Below, piece by piece: positions 6,741 through 13,540 of a stretch of DNA of 37,375 nt. The translations under genes and the position numbers were made by a program. The notes under the pieces were generated by a model. The model made no database searches. It saw nothing but the letters and a program-made list of their open reading frames with translations, and was not told the origin of the DNA. The stretch is from Alphaproteobacteria bacterium (GTDB lineage: Bacteria; Pseudomonadota; Alphaproteobacteria; Micropepsales; Micropepsaceae): the NCBI GenBank assembly GCA_947474645.1, contig CANJJD010000025.1:1-37375 (forward strand), given 5' to 3'. Within the stretch, counting starts at the first letter, position 1, and the number at the start of each line of letters is the position of its first letter.

Positions 6741-9203
6741 CTGCGCTTTCACCAGGCCCAGGATTTCGGTGCGGAAATCCTCGCGCCGGTCGCTCCAGCG
6801 CAAGCCGCCGCGCGCGATGCGGCCAAAGCGCAGATGCACGCCTTCCAGCACGGGCGAATAGACGAAGATTTCTCGCCAGGGACGCGGCGCGGGCAATTCG
6901 TCCAGTTTGGCGGAATCGAATTTCATCGCCATGGCCGGGCGTTGCGAGCCGTCGGCGCTTTTCTGGAAGAAGTTGGTGCGCAGCACGCTGTCCAGCACAT
7001 TCTTGAAGCGTCGGATGATGCGGTCGTCATCCAGAGACGGCACATCCTTGAGCGCCGCCTCGATGTGTTTTTCGATGCCGTCCACCTCAGCGGCGCGGTC
7101 GCCGCCTGCCGCCGGATCGTTCCTGGCACGGAACAGGGCCACCAGCAGGGCGGCGACGTCCGGATTGCGCACCAGCGCCTGCTGCATATAGGCGAGGGAG
7201 AAAGTGATCGCCGCCTGGCGCAGGAATTTTCCCGCCGCCCGCAGGATGGTGACGTCGCGCCAGGCCAGGTTCGCCCCGATCACCAGCTTGTTGAAGTCGT
7301 CGCTTTCCGCGTCGCCCCGCAGCACGGCGTGGAAGGCGTCCTGCAAGGGCTCGCGGATCTCGTCCAACCGGACGGGAAGGCCGTCGGCGCGCTCCATGGA
7401 AAAATCCAGGATCACCGCTTCCTGGCGCCAGCCGCCATCGCTGTTGAAGGACACGGGATAAGAATCTTCCGCGATCACCTTCAGGCCCAGATTCTCAAAC
7501 ACCGGCAGCGAGGCCGACAGCGGCAGCACATCGCCCAGCACATACAGTTTCAGGCGCAGCGCCGACGCTGTATCGCCTTCGCGCCGCCAGACGCCGGCGC
7601 GCAAGTTCAGCCCGTCCTTGGCCGCTGCCAGCTCCTGCAGCGCCGCCAGGTCGCGCGCTCCTTCATGGGCTGGGAAATTGTCGCGATAGCCGGGCGAGAA
7701 TTGGGGTGCCAGCGCCGCCAGCCGGGCAGGGCCTTCGCTGCGGCCAAGGCTGGCGCAGACCGCATCGGTCAGGGCGTCGTCCCAGGTGGTGATCATGGCG
7801 CCGATCTGGCGTTCGAGTTGACGCACATCCACGCGCGGCAGCGGCCCGTCATTGCGGCCGATGATGTAATGCAGTCGCACCAGCGGGCTTTCATCCACCG
7901 CCGCCTCGAACGCCGAGGTGCGGCCGTTAAAGGCCTTGGCCAACAGGGCATGGATGTCGGCGCGCAGCTTGGCGTTGATATGGTCGCGCGGCGCCAGCAG
8001 CAGCGCCGAAACGAAACGGTCAAAACGGTCGAAGCGCAGGAACAGCTTCAGGCGCGGCAGCCCGCCCATGTGCAGGATGCCGGTGGCGATGACATAAAGT
8101 TCGTCGGCCGAAACCTGGAACAGTTCGTCGCGCGGGAACGTGTCCAGGATATGGGTCAACGCTTTGCCGTCATGGCTGTTGGGCGCCAATCCGGCATGGG
8201 CCATCACCGCCTCGATCTTGCGGCGCAGCAGCGGGATGGTGCGCGGCTGGGCGCTGTAGGCGCTGGAGGTGAACAGGCCGACAAAGCGGCGCTCGCCGAC
8301 AAAGGCGCCCTTGGCATCGAAGGTCTTGATGCCGATATAATCCATATGGGCGCGCCGATGCACCAGGCTGCGGGCCGCGCTCTTGGTGACGATCAGGGCT
8401 TCGGGGGAATCCAGGAAGGCGCGCACTTCGGCTGTGAGGCCGCCGCGCTCGCCGCTGCGCCCGCTGCTGCGCCCAATGACGCGGGCATGTTCGTCGGCCA
8501 ACACGCCCAGCCCGCTGGCCTTTACCGGCTCCAGCATGCCATTGGCGCCGTCCTTTCCCAGCACATAGTCGCGCGCGCCCAGGAAGGTGAAATGATTGTC
8601 CGCCAGCCAGTCCAGGAAGGCGAGGTCCTCGGCAATGTCGGTGCGGGGCGGATGGCGCTCCAAGTCCTGCCGCGCCGCCGCCAGCCGCGCCAGCATCGGT
8701 TTCCAGTCGCGCACAGCCGCGGCGCCTTGGGCAAAGGTGTCGCGCAGCGAGTCCAGCAGCTTCTGGCGCGGCTCGGGCGGGATCGCGTCGCACACCAAGG
8801 CGATCAGGCTGATGCGCGACCCGTCCAGGTCCAAAATGGGATGGAAGGCGGCGCGGATGCGCGCCCCTCCGGCCAACGCCGCCTGCAGCGCGGAATCGAA
8901 CAGGAAGGGCCGGTCGTCATTGATCGCCACCAGCACCGTCTCATGGCCCTGTTCCAGCGCGTTCACCAGGCTCTCGCCCGGCTTATGCGCCTGCGCCTGG
9001 GCCAGCAGCGCCATGGCCAGCGCCGCCAACTGGTCGGCGCGGGCGCGCAGCACATCGTCAGGCACGGCATGGGCAAAGAGTGCATCGAAGAAGCTGGTGA
9101 GCGCGGCATCGGCCGGCAGAAGCGCGCGGGCTTCCTTGATGCGGTCGGCCGCGGTGCGGGCTTCCTCGGTTTCCGCTGAACGGATGGCAGTCATCACGGT
9201 CAT
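6738..9203 (-). CDS. gdhB: NAD-glutamate dehydrogenase, N-terminal part (821 residues, ends at premature TAG)
   Basis: Starting at ATG 9203 (MTVMTAIRSAETEE; a second ATG lies at 9194), this half holds the long N-terminal regulatory region of the family, with ACT-like segments. Examples are VLVAINDDRPFLFDSALQAA near residue 90-110 and LRLKLYVLGDVLPLSASLPV near 530-550. The beginning of the catalytic domain follows: FVYSPVLEGVHLRFGRIARG and then GGLRWSDRREDFRTE, the family's substrate-binding segment. It stops at LGLVKAQ, about a dozen residues before the GAKGGFFPK motif, so on its own it lacks the catalytic lysine and the nucleotide-binding fold. Confidence 0.85.
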   Translation of the reverse strand: MTVMTAIRSAETEEARTAADRIKEARALLPADAALTSFFDALFAHAVPDDVLRARADQLAALAMALLAQAQAHKPGESLVNALEQGHETVLVAINDDRPFLFDSALQAALAGGARIRAAFHPILDLDGSRISLIALVCDAIPPEPRQKLLDSLRDTFAQGAAAVRDWKPMLARLAAARQDLERHPPRTDIAEDLAFLDWLADNHFTFLGARDYVLGKDGANGMLEPVKASGLGVLADEHARVIGRSSGRSGERGGLTAEVRAFLDSPEALIVTKSAARSLVHRRAHMDYIGIKTFDAKGAFVGERRFVGLFTSSAYSAQPRTIPLLRRKIEAVMAHAGLAPNSHDGKALTHILDTFPRDELFQVSADELYVIATGILHMGGLPRLKLFLRFDRFDRFVSALLLAPRDHINAKLRADIHALLAKAFNGRTSAFEAAVDESPLVRLHYIIGRNDGPLPRVDVRQLERQIGAMITTWDDALTDAVCASLGRSEGPARLAALAPQFSPGYRDNFPAHEGARDLAALQELAAAKDGLNLRAGVWRREGDTASALRLKLYVLGDVLPLSASLPVFENLGLKVIAEDSYPVSFNSDGGWRQEAVILDFSMERADGLPVRLDEIREPLQDAFHAVLRGDAESDDFNKLVIGANLAWRDVTILRAAGKFLRQAAITFSLAYMQQALVRNPDVAALLVALFRARNDPAAGGDRAAEVDGIEKHIEAALKDVPSLDDDRIIRRFKNVLDSVLRTNFFQKSADGSQRPAMAMKFDSAKLDELPAPRPWREIFVYSPVLEGVHLRFGRIARGGLRWSDRREDFRTEILGLVKAQ

Positions 9204-9235
9204 GGCAAAGCCCCGGGCGCTGATTTGGTCTGCCT

Positions 9236-9268
9236 ATTATAACGCCAATAGGGTGGAGATAGCGTTAT
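9236..9268 (-). promoter_or_regulatory. Candidate promoter -10 and inverted repeat upstream of NAD-GDH
   Basis: On the minus strand a perfect TATAAT lies at 9241-9236, 33 bases before the ATG at 9203. No good -35 box is seen at 17 bases. The -10 overlaps one arm of a 7-bp inverted repeat, ATAACGC (9239-9245) and GCGTTAT (9262-9268), separated by 16 bases. The arms could be an operator, or a weak stem after the upstream membrane-protein gene, which ends at 9274. Confidence 0.35.
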
Positions 9269-9273
9269 TAGCG

Positions 9274-9984
9274 TCAGCGCAGCGCAAGCTGCGGCAGAGT
9301 TTCCTGCCGCTCGCGCATGGCGCAGTGCAGCATAGTGAAGCCGGTGATCGCGCCCGCCGCCGCCAGGACCGCAGCCGCAACCCAGGCATCCAGCGTCCAG
9401 GCGCCCAGCATGGCGGCGGCCGCGGTTGCGGTGGATGACGGCAGGATGAAAGCCATGACACCCTTGGCATCGCGCAGGATCAAGGCCGCAGCCAGGGCCG
9501 GCGCGGCCGCGAAGCAAAACACCAGGGCGGGCGCGGGCAAGCCGGGCATCACCAGGAAGGCGCCCGCGCCCCAGGCAGCGCCGGTATAAAGAAGCAGCAT
9601 GCGCAAATCGGAGGCAGCTTCCTGCAGGGGTACGCGCCGAAGGCTGCGCGCGAAGCCGCGGATGTAATTGCGGGTCATGCCGACAATGCCGATCAGCACC
9701 AGGCTCACCCAAGCGAAATCGGCCTTCAGGCTGGCGCCGCCGCTGCCGCCTGCGCTCCAGGCCAGGGCGATACCGCCCGCCAGCATCAGGGCGATGCAGA
9801 CCTGGGGCGAGCGGCCCAGGAATTGCGACAGATGCATGTTGCGGCTGGCTTCGCCATGCAGCGCCGGCAGGCGCGACAATGCAGCCAAAGGGAGGGCCGC
9901 AAGGGGCACGCCGTCATCAAAGCTTTTTGCAATGGATGCAGGATCGAAAGCTGGGCCGGCGCTCTCTATGTCGGTGATGGCCAT
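9274..9984 (-). CDS. Integral membrane protein of unknown function
   Basis: This 236-residue protein has a soluble N-terminus of about 55 residues (MAITDIESAGPAFDPASIAK onward). About six hydrophobic segments follow, for example VCIALMLAGGIALAWSAGG, FAWVSLVLIGIVGMTRNYI, MLLLYTGAAWGAGAFLVM, ALVFCFAAAPALAAALI, GVMAFILPSSTATAAAAMLG and WVAAAVLAAAGAITGFTML. A basic loop (YIRGFARSLRRVPLQEAASD) lies after the second segment. I do not recognise a family. It is divergent from the exonuclease gene and upstream of NAD-GDH on the same strand, separated by a 70-base gap with its own promoter-like sequence. Confidence 0.65.
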   Translation of the reverse strand: MAITDIESAGPAFDPASIAKSFDDGVPLAALPLAALSRLPALHGEASRNMHLSQFLGRSPQVCIALMLAGGIALAWSAGGSGGASLKADFAWVSLVLIGIVGMTRNYIRGFARSLRRVPLQEAASDLRMLLLYTGAAWGAGAFLVMPGLPAPALVFCFAAAPALAAALILRDAKGVMAFILPSSTATAAAAMLGAWTLDAWVAAAVLAAAGAITGFTMLHCAMRERQETLPQLALR

Positions 9985-10049
9985 GCAATGCCCCCCGTCA
10001 ATCCGCGCTAAGGATTTACAGCCTTACGCGGTATTAATGTGAGCAGTAG

Positions 10050-10661
10050 ATGATTCGCGCCGGTCAGGACAGTCGGGGCACGCGCTTGGCATCCATCACC
10101 ATTTTTGATCTGGAGTTCACCGCCTGGGAGTGCTCCATGGCGCGCCATTGGCTGTCGCCGGGCGAGTTCAAGGAAGTGGTGCAGATCGGCGCGGTGAAGC
10201 TGGATGCGGACAGCTTCGCGCCGCTGGCGGAATTGGACGTATTGGTGCGGCCGCGGGTGAATTTTCCGCTCACGCCCTATTTCGAAAAACTCACCGGCAT
10301 CAGCAGCGAACAGGTCGCTCGCCAAGGCACCGATTTCGCCGCCGCCTTTGCCCGCTTCCTGGAATTTGCCGGCGATGGGCCGATTGCCGCCTTCGGGCGC
10401 GACGACAAGGTGCTGGAAGAGAATGTCCGGCTCTATGGCATGGCAGGCGCGCCGGCCCTGCCGGTGTTCTATGACCTGCGCGGCTGGTTCGCGGTCCAGG
10501 GCGTGGATCCACGGGGCATGCATTCCTGCGATATCGGGCCGGCGGTCGGGCTTGCGTTTCAGGGCCGCACCCACAATGCGCTGGACGATGCCCGCTCCAT
10601 CGCCGGCGCCATGGCCAAGATGGCGGCGCGCGGGCTGCACGGCTTGCGGCCGGCGGCTTAG
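10050..10661 (+). CDS. DEDDh-family 3'-5' exonuclease
   Basis: This 203-residue protein has all four acidic positions of the DEDDh exonuclease fold: D20 and E22 (FDLEFT, motif I), D118 or D119 (AFGRDDKVLEEN, motif II), and H175 with D180 (HNALDDA, motif III). Such enzymes remove nucleotides from 3' ends of DNA or RNA using two metal ions; they act in proofreading, RNA turnover or repair. The insert MARHWLSPGEFKEVVQIGAV after motif I resembles RNase T/KapD-like members, which is only suggestive. Its TAG stop is immediately followed by the ATG of the cupin gene, so the two are probably cotranslated. Confidence 0.83.
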   Translation: MIRAGQDSRGTRLASITIFDLEFTAWECSMARHWLSPGEFKEVVQIGAVKLDADSFAPLAELDVLVRPRVNFPLTPYFEKLTGISSEQVARQGTDFAAAFARFLEFAGDGPIAAFGRDDKVLEENVRLYGMAGAPALPVFYDLRGWFAVQGVDPRGMHSCDIGPAVGLAFQGRTHNALDDARSIAGAMAKMAARGLHGLRPAA

Positions 10662-11063
10662 ATGGCTGAAGCTGATCGCCTGATCCAACTGCTCGACCTG
10701 AAGCCCCATCCGGAAGGCGGGCATTTCCGCGAGACGTATAGAGACGGCAATGAAGGCCGCGCCCATTCCACCGCCATTTATTTTTTGCTCAAGGCCGGCG
10801 AGGTTTCGCGCTGGCACCGGGTGGATGCCGCCGAAGTCTGGCATTTTTATCGCGGCGCCCCGCTGGAGCTGCGCATCGGCAAACAGACCTACGTGTTGGG
10901 CGCCAACATAGACGAGGCGCAAGTGCCGCAGCTTGTGGTGCCGCCAAACGCCTGGCAGGCGGCGCGCAGCCTGGGCGATTACACCCTGGTGGGTTGCACC
11001 GTGGCGCCGGGCTTTGAATTCTCGAAGTTCGAAATGGCGCCGGACGGTTTCGCGCCGGACTAG
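10662..11063 (+). CDS. DUF985 (cupin-superfamily) protein
   Basis: This 133-residue protein carries the DUF985 pattern throughout: LLDLKPHPEGGHFRETYRD near the start, STAIYFLLKAGEVSRWHRVD in the middle, AEVWHFYRGAPLEL, and YTLVGCTVAPGFEFSKFEM near the end. This is a small single-domain cupin. The histidines and acidic residues in SRWHRVDAAEVWHFY could bind a metal or sugar-like ligand, but the reaction of the family is not established. It starts directly at the stop of the exonuclease gene with no spacer. No dedicated promoter is visible. Confidence 0.85.
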   Translation: MAEADRLIQLLDLKPHPEGGHFRETYRDGNEGRAHSTAIYFLLKAGEVSRWHRVDAAEVWHFYRGAPLELRIGKQTYVLGANIDEAQVPQLVVPPNAWQAARSLGDYTLVGCTVAPGFEFSKFEMAPDGFAPD

Positions 11064-11181
11064 GGCGCCCGCCGTCTTTTCCTTGCAGTTGCGAAGACAA
11101 TGACAAACCGGCCAGAATCCGGGCGACAGGGGTGCGCAATCGGCTATTGTCGCGCCAACAAGGTTTATACGGGAGAGACAG

Positions 11182-12411
11182 ATGAAGTTTTTTGCAGGCG
11201 CGGGCTTATTGATGCTGGTGGCGACAGCCGCCTATGGCCAGGCCGACCGGCTGGCGATCCAGTCCGAACCCGCCAAGGGCGGCACACCGGCCTGGAAGCT
11301 GGCGCCCAGCTTTCCGGACTCCACCGGCTTCACCATGGTTGAAGCCGACGGCACCGTGAACGTCATTCCGCGCGAACAGCGCGGCGCCCGCCGCACCCTG
11401 CCGGACGGTTATGTCGCGACGCCGTCCTGCAAGGGCTCGCCGATCTGCGGCCGCGAGGGCGGCTATGCCCGCAACCAATTGGCGCGCGTCCTCTACGACA
11501 CCAACATGGGCTACAAATATTCCTATCCGTATTTCCTGCCCAAGGGCATCGGCGGCGTGCCGTCGGTGGCGCTGGATTCCAAGGGCAATCTCTGGGTCTT
11601 CAAGCGCTCGCCCGTCGGCGTAACCCAGTTGATGAAGTTCGACGCCAACAAGAAGCTGGTGCTGGAAGTGCCTGAAAGCGTCATCAGCTACCAGGAAAAG
11701 GCCCATGGCATGGCGGTGGATGCCGACGACAATGTCTGGGTCGCCGATGCGGGCCAGGCGACCGTCAAGAAACTCTCGCCCGACGGCAAGCTGCTCTTGA
11801 CCATCGGCGAGCGCGGCAAGCGCGGTGACTGGCACGAAGACAAGGGCCAGCGCCTGTTGTGGCAGCCGGTCATGATCGCCTTCGGTCCCAAGGGCGCGGT
11901 CTATATCGGCATGGGCCATGCCAATGAGAGCCCCAATGACGTCAACAGCCCCGACCCGCTGAACCAGTATGGCGTGGCGCGCGTCCTACAGGTGACCTCG
12001 GACGGCAAGTTCGTGCGCCAGTGGTTCGGCAATGAAGTGGGCCAGGGCAAGTTCAACGACGTCCATGGCCTGGCGGTGGACCCGGCCAATGGCGATGTCT
12101 GGGTCGGCGACCGCGAGCAGTACCGCATCGTCGTCTATACCGCTGACGGCAAGTTCAAGAAGACCCTGCAGGTCAAGAACCTGGTCTGCGCCCTGAACTT
12201 CGACCGCCAGGGCAATCCCTGGATGGCGTCGGGCCAGGACGGCCAGTTCCTCAAGCTGACCCATGACGGCCAGGTTGTGGGCGCGGTGGGCAATGGCATG
12301 GGCATCGGCACGGGCCAGTTCATCGAGGCCAGCTACTGGGTGTTCGATCCCAAGAATAACCTGATCGCCGGCGACACCAGCGTCGGCCGCGTCACGGTCA
12401 TGAGCAAGTAA
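11182..12411 (+). CDS. Secreted NHL-repeat beta-propeller protein
   Basis: This 409-residue protein has a Sec signal peptide (MKFFAGAGLLMLVATAAYGQ) and a series of NHL-type propeller blades. Repeat cores are visible as GVPSVALDSKGNLWVFKRSP, AHGMAVDADDNVWVADAGQA, VMIAFGPKGAVYIGMGHANE, VHGLAVDPANGDVWVGDREQ, ALNFDRQGNPWMASGQDGQ and EASYWVFDPKNNLIAGDTS. This suggests a six-bladed propeller in the periplasm or outside. Relatives include peptidylglycine amidating-lyase-like and other 6-bladed proteins, but no catalytic set is evident, so binding is as likely as catalysis. A Shine-Dalgarno GGGAGA precedes ATG 11182. It is downstream of the cupin gene with a 118-base gap. Confidence 0.78.
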   Translation: MKFFAGAGLLMLVATAAYGQADRLAIQSEPAKGGTPAWKLAPSFPDSTGFTMVEADGTVNVIPREQRGARRTLPDGYVATPSCKGSPICGREGGYARNQLARVLYDTNMGYKYSYPYFLPKGIGGVPSVALDSKGNLWVFKRSPVGVTQLMKFDANKKLVLEVPESVISYQEKAHGMAVDADDNVWVADAGQATVKKLSPDGKLLLTIGERGKRGDWHEDKGQRLLWQPVMIAFGPKGAVYIGMGHANESPNDVNSPDPLNQYGVARVLQVTSDGKFVRQWFGNEVGQGKFNDVHGLAVDPANGDVWVGDREQYRIVVYTADGKFKKTLQVKNLVCALNFDRQGNPWMASGQDGQFLKLTHDGQVVGAVGNGMGIGTGQFIEASYWVFDPKNNLIAGDTSVGRVTVMSK

Positions 12412-12423
12412 GCAGCTCGGACT

Positions 12424-12496
12424 ACCTCCCCCGGCGCGCGCGATAGCGCGCTTGCATGGGGGAGGTGGCCGCAGCATCGCTTGCGATGCGCAGGCC
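12424..12496. repeat. Intergenic palindromic element with nested hairpins
   Basis: An outer inverted repeat ACCTCCCCC (12424-12432) / GGGGGAGGT (12458-12466) encloses an inner stem GCGCGC-gata-GCGCGC (12436-12451). A second hairpin, GCATCGC-tt-GCGATGC (12474-12489), is bounded by GGCC on each side (12467-12470 and 12493-12496). It sits between convergent genes. The layout resembles dispersed intergenic repeats common in Alphaproteobacteria. Only this copy was found in the window, so its repeated nature is inferred; it may also act as a bidirectional terminator. Confidence 0.5.
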
Positions 12497-12519
12497 GGTG
12501 GGGGCAGTTCGCGCCGTTT

Positions 12520-13326
12520 TTATTTTACGGCCACGTCGCGCGGCGAGACCGCCAGCAGCTTGGACAATTCCTGCTGGATCGCCAGCGACGAGGCATGGCC
12601 TTCTTGGCCTTCGCCCGGCACAAAGCTGACCAGCAGGGTCTGGCCCAACAGGGTGATGGTGGGCTTGCCGCCTTCGGCCACCTTCACGCTGTTGATGCGC
12701 TTGACCAGCAGGCGATGCGCGGTAGGACTGGCGGCCAGGAAGCGCTCGATCCCCATGGCGGCGTTGGTCAGGGCGTCGAAGGCGCGGCCGCGGGTTTCGC
12801 TATCCGCCGCCAGCACCGCCGGGTCTGCCGAAAATTTGAGCGCGACATTCTGGACATAGGTGAGGTGCCTGGCCTCGTCGCCAAAGGCCGTCTGCAGCTC
12901 GCCGGCCGAGATCGCCAGGGTGTTGGGCGGCGGCGCGGCGCCCTGATAGGTGGCGGGCAATCCTTCCGGCGCGTCAGGTGTATAAAGTGTCATTCCGCCC
13001 CACACCGAAACCCGGATGGCGGTCGCGCCGGTGTCGTATTTCAGAAGCTTGGCGCCCAGCGAGCCGCGATCCATGCTGAGCACGAAACTCTCGGTCCGCC
13101 CGGAAAAGCGCAGCAGGTAGCGGCCCTTTCCATATGGCGCCAGGACAAAGTTGCCATCGCCCGCGCTGTACATGCCCGGTTGCAGCGGTCCGATGCGCTC
13201 GGCCGCCAGCCGCGAGGCCATGCCCGGCGGCGTGCCGGGCGGGACCTCAGGCTGCGCCCAAGCCGGTGACAAGCCGAGCGATGTGCTTGCCAGCAGCAGG
13301 GTCAGGATTGCGACTTTGGTTCTCAC
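12520..13326 (-). CDS. Secreted protein, DUF4908-like
   Basis: Using GTG 13326 the product is 268 residues and begins with a classic signal peptide (MRTKVAILTLLLASTSLGLS then PAWA, cleaved before QPEV). An in-frame ATG at 13401 would add 25 residues before the signal and is less likely. The central part (RYLLRFSGRTESFVLSMDRG, ATAIRVSVWGGMTLYTPDAP) recalls DUF4908, an alphaproteobacterial family of unknown function. The C-terminal half is helical and ends in an amphipathic region (HASSLAIQQELSKLLAVSPR). The protein is presumably periplasmic. The family call is from memory of the pattern and is moderate. It is convergent with the NHL-repeat gene and divergent from aconitase. Confidence 0.65.
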   Translation of the reverse strand: MRTKVAILTLLLASTSLGLSPAWAQPEVPPGTPPGMASRLAAERIGPLQPGMYSAGDGNFVLAPYGKGRYLLRFSGRTESFVLSMDRGSLGAKLLKYDTGATAIRVSVWGGMTLYTPDAPEGLPATYQGAAPPPNTLAISAGELQTAFGDEARHLTYVQNVALKFSADPAVLAADSETRGRAFDALTNAAMGIERFLAASPTAHRLLVKRINSVKVAEGGKPTITLLGQTLLVSFVPGEGQEGHASSLAIQQELSKLLAVSPRDVAVK

Positions 13327-13540
13327 GCGACTCTCATAGCGGTTGTTTCCGCCACGGCTGGCGACGTCACCAACCCCCTTCATTGCCTGAGATAATGCCA
13401 TCCCAATAGGGCAAATTTAAGGGCGCGAGCCGTTCGCAAAAGCGCCGGTCCGGTGGGGGGGTGAGACGCCGCCGCGCCTTCCTTTTGGGCGCAATTATGA
13501 CTAAACGGGAAGCCATTGATCAAAGCGACAGGGGGCTTTC

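Larger units (their letters stand above)
4458..9203 (-). pseudogene. gdhB: NAD-specific glutamate dehydrogenase gene split by one in-frame TAG
   Basis: Read through, the frame encodes about 1581 residues, close to the 1,600-residue size of the large bacterial NAD-GDH family. This enzyme deaminates glutamate to 2-oxoglutarate and feeds the TCA cycle. The frame is continuous apart from TAG at complement 6738-6740. There the protein reads GLVKAQ-stop-VKNAVIVPVGAKGG, where the family has KAQQVKNAV. A single CAG-to-TAG transition explains it. No frameshift or deletion accompanies it, and both halves keep normal codon use, so the lesion is recent, or a sequencing or assembly error, or is read through. 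TAG ends several other genes here (for example 2959-2961 and 21214-21216), so reassigned TAG is unlikely. The gene symbol gdhB follows common usage and is not certain. Confidence 0.85.

Noticed and set aside
4125-9179. A 1684-codon open frame on the plus strand opposite NAD-GDH
   Set aside because: It is an antisense shadow produced by high-GC codon use; composition is abnormal (Gln, His, Arg, Gly rich) and no domain is recognisable, whereas the minus strand encodes a known enzyme.
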